13,900 nucleotides of DNA, taken from positions 128,119 through 142,018 of the forward strand of contig LR698958.1 in assembly GCA_902381685.1 (NCBI GenBank), given 5' to 3'. Shown here in pieces: positions 1-7,175 of this stretch. Position 1 is the first letter of the stretch; the number at the start of each line of letters is the position of its first letter. Below the pieces are notes generated by a model. It was not told where the DNA came from and ran no database searches. It saw nothing but the letters and a program-made list of their open reading frames with translations. Source of the stretch: Lachnospiraceae bacterium (GTDB lineage Bacteria > Bacillota > Clostridia > Lachnospirales > Lachnospiraceae). A program made the position numbers and the translations under genes.

Positions 1-282
<282 letters not shown>

Positions 283-594
283 AGTGTTTTCCCGTTCAAG
301 AATCACTACTAGCAATTCTATCCCTTTTACTGTTTGGTTTATCAGATTCCTCTGATACGTTCTTTAAATTTCTCTTAGAAATTTTCAGGTTCGTTGTCTA
401 TTGTTTAATTATCAATGTTCTGTATAAATTTGACAGCGTACGAAGTACGTCAGAAAAACAAAATCAGGTTGCAAATTTATTTGCTTATCTGCTGTTTTGT
501 CTTTCCGTAATGCACACAGTGCATTGTCAAATCAACCGTAAGTGAAAGAACTTGTTCTTGAACTTACCGGCCGCTCTCTTGCGACAGCCATACT
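283..594 (-). other. rRNA operon leader with several small hairpins
   Basis: This is the non-coding stretch between rRNA promoter P2 and the 16S 5' end. It holds five short inverted repeats: 340-357 (7-bp arms, 4-nt loop), 366-384 (8-bp arms AAATTTCT/AGAAATTT, 3-nt loop), 437-449 (CGTAC, TTC loop), 510-524 (ATGCAC arms) and 546-559 (AAGAAC arms). Leader hairpins and nut/boxA-like elements in rRNA operons are known to support antitermination and RNase III processing. I see the hairpins directly, but I cannot point to a convincing boxA, and the 3' partner strand of any processing stalk is outside the window. No protein gene is visible here. Confidence 0.6.
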
Positions 595-623
595 AGAATA
601 TCATATCCATTCTTCTTTGTCAA
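595..623 (-). promoter_or_regulatory. rRNA promoter P2
   Basis: On the minus strand there is a perfect -35 TTGACA at 623-618, a 17-bp spacer, and a -10 TATTCT at 600-595. Start of transcription is expected near 588, giving a leader of about 305 nt before 16S. It is the promoter nearer to the rRNA gene. Confidence 0.8.
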
Positions 624-687
624 CAACTTTTTTCATTTTTTTGAATTTTGTTTTTGACTTGTCTGCCCGTCTCTCGAGTGCTTGTCT

Positions 688-716
688 ATAATATCATCGA
701 ATATCTCTTCTGTCAA
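688..716 (-). promoter_or_regulatory. rRNA promoter P1
   Basis: On the minus strand there is a perfect -35 TTGACA at 716-711, a 17-bp spacer, and a -10 TATTAT at 693-688. It lies 93 bp upstream of P2 in the same direction, the tandem-promoter arrangement common for rRNA operons. The sequence just upstream (717-760) is A-rich on this strand, which could act as an UP element. Confidence 0.82.
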
Positions 717-802
717 CATCTTTTTCAAATTTTCTTAACATTTTCTTATTATCAGTGTTTCCTTGAGTAATTCTTCCATACACTTTAACTCAACTAAGAC
801 GC

Positions 803-846
803 AAAAAGCTGATAATTCCTGCATCTAAATGCAGAAGTCATCAGCT
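803..846 (-). terminator. Rho-independent terminator of the CvpA/DUF5711/LysM cluster
   Basis: On the minus strand two 18-nt arms (846-829 and 824-807) can pair with one C-A mismatch and two G-U wobbles around a UUAG loop, followed by a U run (807-803). It lies about 50 nt beyond the CvpA stop codon and about 90 nt before the rRNA P1 -35 box, so it shields the rRNA promoters from read-through. Confidence 0.9.
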
Positions 847-896
847 AAGATTAGAGGTTTTAGTTTTATAACTAAGGGAGAACTTCATTCCCTCTA

Positions 897-1616
897 TCAC
901 CTCAATTTTGTAACCCAATCCAGTATTACATTTTTCTCATATAAGAAGGTCAAAAATTCACTGTTTTCTATGCATCGGAAACACTCTTTTCCTATATCAC
1001 TATTATACAATAGTGTAATAATAAGAAAAGCAATCCACACAAGAATAACCGCTATCAACCCTCCTACCGCTATTCCCGCCACGCGATTTAATCCATTGAT
1101 AACCGGCAGCGCCGTTATAATATCCAAGGCAAATATAATCGCCCGTATAAAAATGGTAACAACAAGAAACGTAATCAGGAAGGAAATTATCTTAACAATA
1201 ATATCCGACACATAGGCGCCTATATAATCCATAAAATTAGAAACACCCAACTGTTTATATGCCTCGTTATTATTATTTTCCATCAACCCTTTTTTCAAAA
1301 ACTCCGGTATATCCGCCTTTTCTAAAATTTCCATCTGTTTTTGTCTCGGAAGTTCTATTTTATCCAAAGGAATTTCGCTTATATCTATATCCACACCTTC
1401 CGGTATCATCATAGAAATACATTTCTCCTTCACCATCTCATCAATGGGTGTCATCGCTACAATCGCCTTGCCTGTGTATGGTGTGAGAAAAATCACAAGT
1501 GCAAGGCTCGCAATCGTCGTACCAAATGACACAATAATTTTAATAAATCCTTTGGCGTAACCTATCGCCATACAGATGAAAAAAATAATCCCTACTCCAA
1601 TTAACAACCAATTCAT
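897..1616 (-). CDS. CvpA-family integral membrane protein
   Basis: A 239-residue membrane protein recognised as CvpA-like by its N-terminal layout: a first hydrophobic helix (about 3-19), a short GYAKGF loop, a second helix (about 27-45), and then, after a long polar insert (about 55-130), two further helices (about 135-166 and 177-204) with a GLNRVAGIAVGG turn between them. CvpA proteins are inner-membrane proteins of poorly defined role. They were first linked to colicin V export in E. coli, and in other bacteria they have been linked to envelope integrity. The polar insert is longer than in E. coli CvpA and probably faces outward. The start is set by AGGAGA 6 nt upstream of ATG. It follows the DUF5711-like gene after 8 nt, so the two are surely co-transcribed. 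It is the last gene before a strong terminator. Confidence 0.8.
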   Translation of the reverse strand: MNWLLIGVGIIFFICMAIGYAKGFIKIIVSFGTTIASLALVIFLTPYTGKAIVAMTPIDEMVKEKCISMMIPEGVDIDISEIPLDKIELPRQKQMEILEKADIPEFLKKGLMENNNNEAYKQLGVSNFMDYIGAYVSDIIVKIISFLITFLVVTIFIRAIIFALDIITALPVINGLNRVAGIAVGGLIAVILVWIAFLIITLLYNSDIGKECFRCIENSEFLTFLYEKNVILDWVTKLR

Positions 1617-1624
1617 ATTTTCTC

Positions 1625-2749
1625 CTAATTTGCAAGCCTGATTTCTTCTAAACCGTTTGCATTTATCACTAAGTATTTATTCACTCCAAATACAGAAATG
1701 ATATTCGCTATATCATTTTCCATTTCTCCGTCAAATAAGCGTACTCCCGCTTTTGTAAGAATCTGACACTTCTTCCCGTCATACATGATGACCTGTCCGT
1801 CTTCTACTTTCACATTTTTATATTCCTGTTCAACTGTTTTCGACAGCAATTCTTTGCCGTTTTTATCATACAATTTTACGATGTAGTTTTTTTCATTTTT
1901 TAAAAGCATACCAATATACTCATCATCGTGAAATACATTTTGAATCTGCTCTTTGATCTGAACCGTCTGCTTTTTCTTCGGTTTTTCTTTACCCTCATAA
2001 ATATGTAACTGATTATCAGAGACTACTGCCGATGTTTCGTTATCAAGGAAGAACACACTGGGCGCTATGGTGTTTTCATATTTTTCTTCCATAATAAGAT
2101 GATTTTCCTTTTTCTCAGTTTTTTCGTCAAAACTGTAATAGGCAACTTTCGTCGTCATTTTGCCCTGCTCAATAAACAAATACGAAACTAAAAGTGTGTA
2201 TCCGTCATCAGAAATGGCTGCGTCCAACGGATACCCTGTAGTTGTCGGTGATGTCACATGCTCTACAAGAAGATTTCCTTCCGCATCATAGCAGACAATT
2301 TTTGCGGAGACACCGTCTCTTAAAATCGCACTGACAATTCCCTGCCGTGAAACTTCCGCTTTCTCCACCGGAAGGCTTGTGTGAATCTCCCCCTTCACGC
2401 CTTTACTTTGTAAAACAACTAAATCATTCGCTCCCTTATCTGCGATAACTGCAGATTTTTCACTTACACTGACAACCGGATTCTGCATCTGATAAGAAAA
2501 ATTCCACCGTTCTTTTCCTTTCCTGTCTAAGAGTGCAACTCCGTCTTTACTGTATTTTAAAATACCGTCCGCAAATTCCGCATACTTCTCGCCATTGTCG
2601 CGCTCCAGAGTCACCGTGTTCAGAACACGAATGTTGTTATATGTTCTGTGTGTCAGAAAAATATAAATGCCAATTGCAGCAAAAAGAATCAGAGCGGCAC
2701 CAATCAGCAGCAACTTTATTAAAAATTTTTTCTTTTTCTTCCCTTCCAT
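1625..2749 (-). CDS. DUF5711-like membrane-anchored beta-propeller protein
   Basis: A 374-residue protein with a lysine-rich cytoplasmic N-terminus (3-8), one membrane helix (about 9-32) and a large outside domain. That domain is made of repeated short beta-strand units with the wording of PQQ/WD-like propellers: DGVALLDRKGKERWNF, SVSEKSAVIADKGANDLVVLQSKG, and KIVCYDAEGNLLVEHV, about 40-60 residues apart. It resembles the family annotated DUF5711 in clostridia. Its biochemical function is not known to me, and no catalytic motif is visible. The start is supported by a GGGGAG ribosome site 7 nt before ATG. An extended -10 promoter lies just upstream (2783-2791), so this gene and the CvpA gene can be expressed apart from the LysM gene. 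The family name is from memory and the propeller reading is an inference from the repeats. Confidence 0.72.
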   Translation of the reverse strand: MEGKKKKKFLIKLLLIGAALILFAAIGIYIFLTHRTYNNIRVLNTVTLERDNGEKYAEFADGILKYSKDGVALLDRKGKERWNFSYQMQNPVVSVSEKSAVIADKGANDLVVLQSKGVKGEIHTSLPVEKAEVSRQGIVSAILRDGVSAKIVCYDAEGNLLVEHVTSPTTTGYPLDAAISDDGYTLLVSYLFIEQGKMTTKVAYYSFDEKTEKKENHLIMEEKYENTIAPSVFFLDNETSAVVSDNQLHIYEGKEKPKKKQTVQIKEQIQNVFHDDEYIGMLLKNEKNYIVKLYDKNGKELLSKTVEQEYKNVKVEDGQVIMYDGKKCQILTKAGVRLFDGEMENDIANIISVFGVNKYLVINANGLEEIRLAN

Positions 2750-2782
2750 TTATTTTCTCCCCTTTTGCTTTTGTATTTTATG

Positions 2783-2791
2783 ATTATAGCA
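2783..2791 (-). promoter_or_regulatory. Extended -10 promoter for the DUF5711/CvpA pair
   Basis: On the minus strand TGCTATAAT occurs at 2791-2783, a perfect extended -10 element. The -35 position is poor (ACTGCC with 17-bp spacing, inside the end of the LysM gene), as is usual for extended -10 promoters. The expected 5' UTR is about 27 nt. Confidence 0.6.
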
Positions 2792-2801
2792 TATTTTTTC
2801 T

Positions 2802-3797
2802 TTATGGCAGTAATAATTTTTGCCCGATATAAATTAAGTTTCCATTTTCCAAACCATTCATTTTACTGATTGCCTCTATATGTTGAGTATCGCCATATGC
2901 TTTTTTGCTGATTTTTTCTAATGTATCTCCCTTTTCTACAATATAAACGTTTTGCGCTTCCTCTTTCTTCTCTTCAGTTTTTTCTTCCTTTTTATTCTCT
3001 TCCTTCGCATGTACCTCTTCTTCTTTTCCCACTGAATTGGAGATAGTCTCTATCGCCGTCTGCACGGATTTCATTCGGTCATAATTATTAATCATCGTCA
3101 CGCCGATAACCAGTATAACCAAGACAAGAAATGTTGCCGCTCCGTATGTCCACTTGCTTATTTCTTTTTTCTCCTGTTGCAGCATTTTGGTCTGCACTAA
3201 ATCACGAAAACTCTTTGCAGCCCTATCCACAACAATTTCACTGGGTGTCACGCCAATCTTTTTGCGTGAAGAAATCATATAATTTTGCATGGACGGATTT
3301 TTTTCATAATAAATATAATGTCCGTTCATCTGCATTAAATCGTTAAATTTAGGGGCAAAATACATTTCATCTTTGCAGACAGGGTCTTTCAAAATAAAAA
3401 TCCCCTTATCTTTCGCAAATATTTCCTGATGCACTTTCTTCAGGTTCCCGTTCATCGCAAAAGGAATGCCCGGTATGGCGGCAAACCAGCCGATAATTTC
3501 TCCGTTTTCAAAGAAAGTCTGACACACTTCACAGGCATTTCTCCACGTTTCTTCATTGACAAAGACACCATTTTCATCTTGTCCCAGTTCTTCCATCTGT
3601 ATCGCACCATAAATATACTGGTACTCCAGTTCTTCCTCCCTGACAATATCTCCTATCAGAAATGCTCCCACCGGAATTTCCGCCTCTTTTTCACAGAGTT
3701 GATTCAAATATGTATCGACATAATCTTCCACATAAATTTTCAGAGAATCACTGACATTTCCTATCTGCCTTACATTTTTAGGAATTTTTCTTTCCAT
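2802..3797 (-). CDS. Membrane-anchored LysM protein with a degenerate JAMM/MPN-like cytoplasmic domain
   Basis: A 331-residue single-pass protein. The C-terminal 48 residues (284-331) are a LysM peptidoglycan-binding domain (YIVEKGDTLEKISKKAYG, then IYIGQKLLLP at the very end). Before it come a charged Glu/Lys linker (258-282) and one membrane helix (216-236). The N-terminal 215 residues lack a signal peptide and should be cytoplasmic. Residues 41-150 follow the strand order of MPN/JAMM domains: VGAFLIGD, then IIGWFAAIPG at 101-110, then ILKDPV at 135-140. Where active JAMM enzymes have HSHP followed by Ser and Asp, this protein has AAIP, Asn116 and Leu119, so it should not bind zinc or cleave anything. 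The LysM assignment is sure. The MPN reading is my own motif alignment. The start is supported by GAGGTG 8 nt before ATG. It heads a cluster with the DUF5711-like and CvpA genes. Confidence 0.8.
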   Translation of the reverse strand: MERKIPKNVRQIGNVSDSLKIYVEDYVDTYLNQLCEKEAEIPVGAFLIGDIVREEELEYQYIYGAIQMEELGQDENGVFVNEETWRNACEVCQTFFENGEIIGWFAAIPGIPFAMNGNLKKVHQEIFAKDKGIFILKDPVCKDEMYFAPKFNDLMQMNGHYIYYEKNPSMQNYMISSRKKIGVTPSEIVVDRAAKSFRDLVQTKMLQQEKKEISKWTYGAATFLVLVILVIGVTMINNYDRMKSVQTAIETISNSVGKEEEVHAKEENKKEEKTEEKKEEAQNVYIVEKGDTLEKISKKAYGDTQHIEAISKMNGLENGNLIYIGQKLLLP

Positions 3798-3907
3798 AAC
3801 TATTCACCTCGTCCGCATATTTTTCTTCATACTAGCATATAGGAAACGCTGATTTTATCACATATTGTCATCTCTTCCCTGAAAAGTTTCGACTTTTTCA
3901 TACAGAA

Positions 3908-3937
3908 AAAGACGGGATTTTTATTTTTCCCGCCTTT
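3908..3937 (-). terminator. Terminator overlapping the end of the HD-domain gene
   Basis: On the minus strand 10-nt arms (3937-3928 and 3917-3908, one G-U pair) enclose an A-rich 10-nt loop and run into UUUUU. The stop codon of the HD gene (3923-3921) sits inside the loop. It separates that gene from the LysM gene, which starts about 110 bp further on. Confidence 0.82.
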
Positions 3938-4433
3938 TCTCCCTTTTTCTTCTTTTACTGCTCTCGCATGCACCACAATACTTGTCGGTTAATGTCGTAA
4001 TAAACCCTTCCTTTGTCTTCGGAAATCTGAAGAAAGTCACCGGCCACATGTGAGAATAAATAATATCTCTTTCTATATCATTCAGTTCAAAAAACTTTTC
4101 CGCATTTTTCAGCGCAGTCTTTGGGTGTGTCAACCCGTGAAACTTATCCCCCGTTTTTTTTGCGTGGGTGTGCCAATCATATAAAAACAAATCATGCAGC
4201 ATTGCACCCCTTGCGGCAGATTTTGCGTCCAAGTGAAAAAATCGACACCATTGGTAATTGTAATACGCCACATTCATGCAGTGTTTGTAGCAACTTGTCG
4301 TTCCGTGATGAGGATATAATTTCATACGCAACACTACCGGGTGTTCCGCAATATCCTGTACACATTCATAGAAATCATATTTCCACTCTTCTCTTAATTT
4401 ATATATTTTTTGAACTAGTTTTTCCCTTTTCAT
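3921..4433 (-). CDS. HD-domain phosphohydrolase-like protein
   Basis: A 170-residue soluble protein with the ligand pattern of the HD superfamily: His51 (in SCYKHCMNVAYY), the His80-Asp81 pair (GAMLHDLFLYDW), His128 (YSHMWPV) and Asp150 (TLTDKYC). HD proteins are metal-dependent phosphohydrolases, often acting on nucleotides, but nothing here identifies the substrate. The last 12 residues are almost all Lys, Arg and Glu. The start is set by GAGGG 4 nt before ATG. Its placement is odd: the perfect terminator of the transketolase operon ends about 8 nt before its ribosome site, so there is no room for a separate promoter between them. Expression should depend on read-through or on a promoter inside the preceding gene. 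Confidence 0.85.
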   Translation of the reverse strand: MKREKLVQKIYKLREEWKYDFYECVQDIAEHPVVLRMKLYPHHGTTSCYKHCMNVAYYNYQWCRFFHLDAKSAARGAMLHDLFLYDWHTHAKKTGDKFHGLTHPKTALKNAEKFFELNDIERDIIYSHMWPVTFFRFPKTKEGFITTLTDKYCGACESSKRRKREKRREK

Positions 4434-4450
4434 TTCGCCCTCGTTTACTA

Positions 4451-4487
4451 AAAATACACCTTAAGACCACGCCTTAAGGTGTATTTT
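4451..4487 (-). terminator. Terminator of the transaldolase-transketolase operon
   Basis: Perfect 15-bp inverted repeat (arms AAAATACACCTTAAG and its complement, 7-nt loop). On the minus strand it ends in a U run. It begins 3 nt beyond the stop codon of the transketolase C-half. Because the arms start with A and end with T, it could also work on the other strand, but no gene ends there. Confidence 0.93.
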
Positions 4488-4489
4488 CT

Positions 4490-5428
4490 TTATACAAATT
4501 CTTTTACTTTTTTATAAATGCTCTCCGCATCTAAACCATATTTTTTAATCAATTCCAATGCCGGACCTGATTCTCCGTACACGTCATTGATTCCGATTTT
4601 CATTACTTTTGCAGGCGCTTTTTCTGCGACAACGTCACATACCGCACTTCCAAGTCCGCCGATAACAGAATGTTCTTCTACCGTAACAAGTTTTCCTGTT
4701 TCTTTAGCCGCTTTTTCAATGATCTCTTCATCTAACGGTTTGATTGTGTGAATGTTAATCACTCTTACGGAAATTCCGTCTTTCTCCAACATTTCTGCCG
4801 CCTCAAGCGATTCAGAAACCGGAAGTCCCGTAGCGATAATCGTCACATCTTTGCCGTCTTTCAAAGTGATTCCTTTACCTAACTCAAATTTATATTCCTC
4901 ATTGTCATTAATAACAGGCACTGCAAGTCTTCCAAAGCGAAGATACACCGGTCCGTGATGTTCGTAAGCCGCTTTTACCGCTGCTCTTGCTTCCACATCG
5001 TCCGAAGGATTGATGACAACCATCCCCGGAATTGTTCTCATCAAAGCAATATCTTCATTGCACTGGTGTGTCGCTCCGTCTTCCCCTACGGAAATTCCCG
5101 CATGAGTTGCCCCGATTTTTACATTTAATTTCGGATACCCTACAGAGTTACGAATCTGCTCAAAGGCACGTCCTGCCGCAAACATGGCAAACGAACTGGC
5201 AAACGGAACCATTCCCGTTGCCGCAAGTCCCGCTGCCACGCCAACCATATTACATTCCGCAATGCCGCAGTCAATATGACGCTCAGGGAAAACTTTTTGG
5301 AACATCGCCGTCTTTGTCGCCGCCGCCAAATCCGCGTCAAGCACTACAAGATCCTCATGTTCTTTTCCTAATTCTACTAAAGCATTACCATAACTTTCTC
5401 TCGTTGCAATTTTCTTTACATCTGACAT
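4490..5428 (-). CDS. Transketolase, C-terminal subunit
   Basis: A 312-residue protein matching the second half of transketolase: the pyrimidine-binding domain (about 1-175) and the C-terminal domain (about 185-312). Visible marks are GIAECNMVGVAAGLA, whose Glu58 is the residue that activates the thiamine ring, and the transketolase block GATHAGISVGEDGATHQ (106-121). With its partner it moves two-carbon ketol units between sugar phosphates in the non-oxidative pentose-phosphate pathway, in the cytoplasm. The active site forms at the interface of the two subunits. Its ATG lies inside the end of the N-half gene, with a 13-nt overlap in another frame, which points to translational coupling and equal output. 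The Gly-rich N-terminal context and length are normal for split transketolases. Confidence 0.95.
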   Translation of the reverse strand: MSDVKKIATRESYGNALVELGKEHEDLVVLDADLAAATKTAMFQKVFPERHIDCGIAECNMVGVAAGLAATGMVPFASSFAMFAAGRAFEQIRNSVGYPKLNVKIGATHAGISVGEDGATHQCNEDIALMRTIPGMVVINPSDDVEARAAVKAAYEHHGPVYLRFGRLAVPVINDNEEYKFELGKGITLKDGKDVTIIATGLPVSESLEAAEMLEKDGISVRVINIHTIKPLDEEIIEKAAKETGKLVTVEEHSVIGGLGSAVCDVVAEKAPAKVMKIGINDVYGESGPALELIKKYGLDAESIYKKVKEFV

Positions 5429-6252
5429 AATGCTTCACCTACTTTCTCTAAATCTGCCATAGCAACCGCATACTGTTCCTCATTCGGAGCAGCACCGTGC
5501 CATGAAGCCTGATTTTCCATAAAGGAAACATTTTTCCCTTTAATTGTTTTTGCAATGATTGCCGTCGGCTGTCCCTTTGTCTCTCTCGCTTCTTTGAACG
5601 CAGCGTCAAGAGCATCAAAATCGTGTCCGTCCACATTGATTACATGGAAATTAAACGCTTCAAACTTCTTGTCAATCGGATATGGCGAGTTGACTTCATC
5701 AATTGAACCGTCAATCTGAAGGTTATTGTTATCCACGATAACAACTAAATTATCTAAGTTGTGGTGTGCCGCAAGCATAGCCGCCTCCCAAACCTGTCCT
5801 TCCTGAATTTCTCCGTCACCTAACAATGTATACACACGGTAGTCTTTCTTTCTCAATTTTCCTGAGATTGCCATACCTACCGCCGCCGAAATTCCCTGTC
5901 CAAGCGAACCGCTTGACATATCCACTCCCGGAATATGTTTCATATCAGGGTGTCCCTGAAGATATGAGCCGACTTTTCTCAACGTTTTTAAATCTTCTAC
6001 CGGAAAAAATCCTCTATTTGCCAATGCCGCATAATATCCCGGTGCTGTATGTCCCTTTGACAACACAAAACGATCCCTGTCATCTTTCTTCGGGTCAGCA
6101 GGATCTATATTCATCTCTTCAAAAAACAAATATGTGTAAATATCTGCAGCGGACAATGAACCGCCCGGGTGTCCCGATTTAGCATTATAAACTGCCGTTA
6201 CCGCACCTTTACGAACTTCATTAGCAACTTTCATCAATTCTAATTTGTTCAT
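5416..6252 (-). CDS. Transketolase, N-terminal subunit
   Basis: A 278-residue protein matching the thiamine-diphosphate-binding half of transketolase. It shows SGHPGGSLSAADIY (26-39), SKGHTAPGYYAAL (65-77), SSGSLGQGIS (113-122) and the ThDP/Mg motif GDGE at 145-148 ending in Asn-Asn at about 175-177. It works only with the C-terminal subunit encoded next. Split transketolases are usual in clostridia and archaea, so the division is not a frameshift: each half has its own ribosome site and sound ends. The start is set by AGGAGG 8 nt before ATG. A 67-bp gap with a tandem decamer separates it from the transaldolase gene upstream. Confidence 0.96.
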   Translation of the reverse strand: MNKLELMKVANEVRKGAVTAVYNAKSGHPGGSLSAADIYTYLFFEEMNIDPADPKKDDRDRFVLSKGHTAPGYYAALANRGFFPVEDLKTLRKVGSYLQGHPDMKHIPGVDMSSGSLGQGISAAVGMAISGKLRKKDYRVYTLLGDGEIQEGQVWEAAMLAAHHNLDNLVVIVDNNNLQIDGSIDEVNSPYPIDKKFEAFNFHVINVDGHDFDALDAAFKEARETKGQPTAIIAKTIKGKNVSFMENQASWHGAAPNEEQYAVAMADLEKVGEALCQM

Positions 6253-6276
6253 TAGACTTGCCTCCTGTTTTCTTTC

Positions 6277-6296
6277 TATTCTATCCTATTCTATCC
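6277..6296. repeat. Tandem 10-bp direct repeat
   Basis: TATTCTATCC occurs twice with no gap in the 67-bp space between the transaldolase and transketolase genes. It could be slippage debris. No hairpin is formed. Confidence 0.7.
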
Positions 6297-6319
6297 TACT
6301 TTTATGCCGGACGCAACTC

Positions 6320-6973
6320 TTATTCTCCAAATACCGCCCTGTAATCTGCCTGAAATTTCTCAATCCCCTGGTCTGTAAGAGGGTGATGGATCATCTTCTC
6401 AAGCACTTTGTACGGCACCGTTGCAATATCCGCTCCCGCTAAAGCACAGTCCGTAACATGCATCGGATTTCTCACACTCGCCGCAATAATCTGTGTATCT
6501 ATTCCCGCCACTGCAAAAATCTCCGCAATCTCTGAAATCAGGTCAACTCCCCTTACGGAAATATCGTCCAGACGTCCCAGGAATGGGGAAACATAAGTCG
6601 CTCCCGCTCTCGCTGCCAACAGCGCCTGATTGGCAGTAAAAATTAAAGTAACATTCGTCTTAATTCCTTCCGAACTCAAAACTTTGCACGCCTTCAGGCC
6701 CTCTTCCGTCATAGGTATCTTCACAACCATGTTTTTGTGAATCGCAGCAATCTTCCGTCCCTCTTCAATCATACCTTCTGCATCAACAGTTGTCGCTTTT
6801 ACTTCCCCGCTAATCGCACCGTCCACAATAGTCGCAATCTCTGCCAGCACTTCCTCAAACACGCGGCCTTCTTTTGCGATAAGTGACGGGTTTGTCGTCA
6901 CACCACAAATAACGCCCATGTCATTTGCTTTTTTAATCTCTTCTACCTTTGCCGTGTCAATAAAAAATTTCAT
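6320..6973 (-). CDS. TalC-type transaldolase (fructose-6-phosphate aldolase family)
   Basis: A 217-residue single-domain TIM-barrel enzyme. The Schiff-base lysine is Lys85 in [10 protein letters not shown], and the family signatures [14 protein letters not shown] (24-37) and [13 protein letters not shown] (125-137) are intact. Two residues known to separate true transaldolases from fructose-6-phosphate aldolases favour transaldolase: Glu57 (Gln in the aldolase) and Phe131 (Tyr in the aldolase). It would therefore transfer the dihydroxyacetone unit between sedoheptulose-7-phosphate and glyceraldehyde-3-phosphate, working beside the transketolase encoded downstream in the same operon. The start is firm, with AAGGAGG 8 nt before ATG. 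The upstream region contains several palindromes that are probable operators. Confidence 0.92.
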   Translation of the reverse strand: MKFFIDTAKVEEIKKANDMGVICGVTTNPSLIAKEGRVFEEVLAEIATIVDGAISGEVKATTVDAEGMIEEGRKIAAIHKNMVVKIPMTEEGLKACKVLSSEGIKTNVTLIFTANQALLAARAGATYVSPFLGRLDDISVRGVDLISEIAEIFAVAGIDTQIIAASVRNPMHVTDCALAGADIATVPYKVLEKMIHHPLTDQGIEKFQADYRAVFGE

Positions 6974-7020
6974 CGTACTTCCTCCTTAAATACATTTGAC
7001 TGCACATTTCGTTTCTTTGC

Positions 7021-7034
7021 TTATAACGTTATAA
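7021..7034. promoter_or_regulatory. Operator candidate: 14-bp palindrome with central CG, over the likely -10
   Basis: TTATAACGTTATAA is a perfect palindrome 48 bp before the transaldolase start. AACGTT with a central CG is the classic core of LacI/CcpA-family operators. On the minus strand a TATAAC that could serve as -10 lies within it, with TTGACC 15 bp upstream (7054-7049), so a bound repressor would block the promoter. The spacing is short of ideal, so the promoter itself is uncertain. Confidence 0.55.
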
Positions 7035-7040
7035 CATAAT

Positions 7041-7060
7041 AAAAAAAAGGTCAATAGACC
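7041..7060 (-). terminator. Weak terminator-like hairpin after the LacI-family gene
   Basis: On the minus strand GGTC-TATT-GACC (7060-7049; 5 bp when the flanking A-T pair is added) is followed by eight U residues (7048-7041). The stem is short for a terminator but the U run is ideal. It may end the dnaX-recR-regulator transcript. The same bases include TTGACC, a possible -35, so the two readings compete. Confidence 0.4.
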
Positions 7061-7062
7061 TA

Positions 7063-7080
7063 AAAATTATTAATAATTTT
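7063..7080. promoter_or_regulatory. Operator candidate 1: AT palindrome
   Basis: Perfect 18-bp palindrome AAAATTATTAATAATTTT. Its core, TTATTAATAA, recurs at 7083-7092 and 7177-7186. The centres of this copy and the next are 16 bp apart. Confidence 0.5.
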
Positions 7081-7082
7081 CT

Positions 7083-7092
7083 TTATTAATAA
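7083..7092. promoter_or_regulatory. Operator candidate 2: AT palindrome
   Basis: Second perfect copy of TTATTAATAA, centred 16 bp from candidate 1. The pair could hold two dimers or form one extended site. Confidence 0.45.
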
Positions 7093-7175
7093 TTTCTATT
7101 ATCTATAAACCTTTCTCTCTTTATACAACGAAAAACAGTTATTTTTCTCCTGTTCTTTTCACTTTCACCGGGAAT

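Noticed and set aside
525..530. Third rRNA promoter using TTGACA at 530-525
   Set aside because: No -10-like hexamer is found at 16-18 bp spacing.
829..1215. Rightward 128-codon open frame starting inside the terminator region
   Set aside because: It lies almost entirely antisense to the CvpA gene, begins inside a terminator hairpin, has no ribosome site and gives a low-complexity product.
3429..3842. Rightward 137-codon open frame opposite the LysM gene
   Set aside because: Antisense to a well-supported coding sequence with its own ribosome site. The product is rich in Phe, Ile and His as expected of a shadow frame.
4490..6252. Transketolase broken by a frameshift
   Set aside because: Both halves have complete domain boundaries, separate starts and the usual order for split transketolases.
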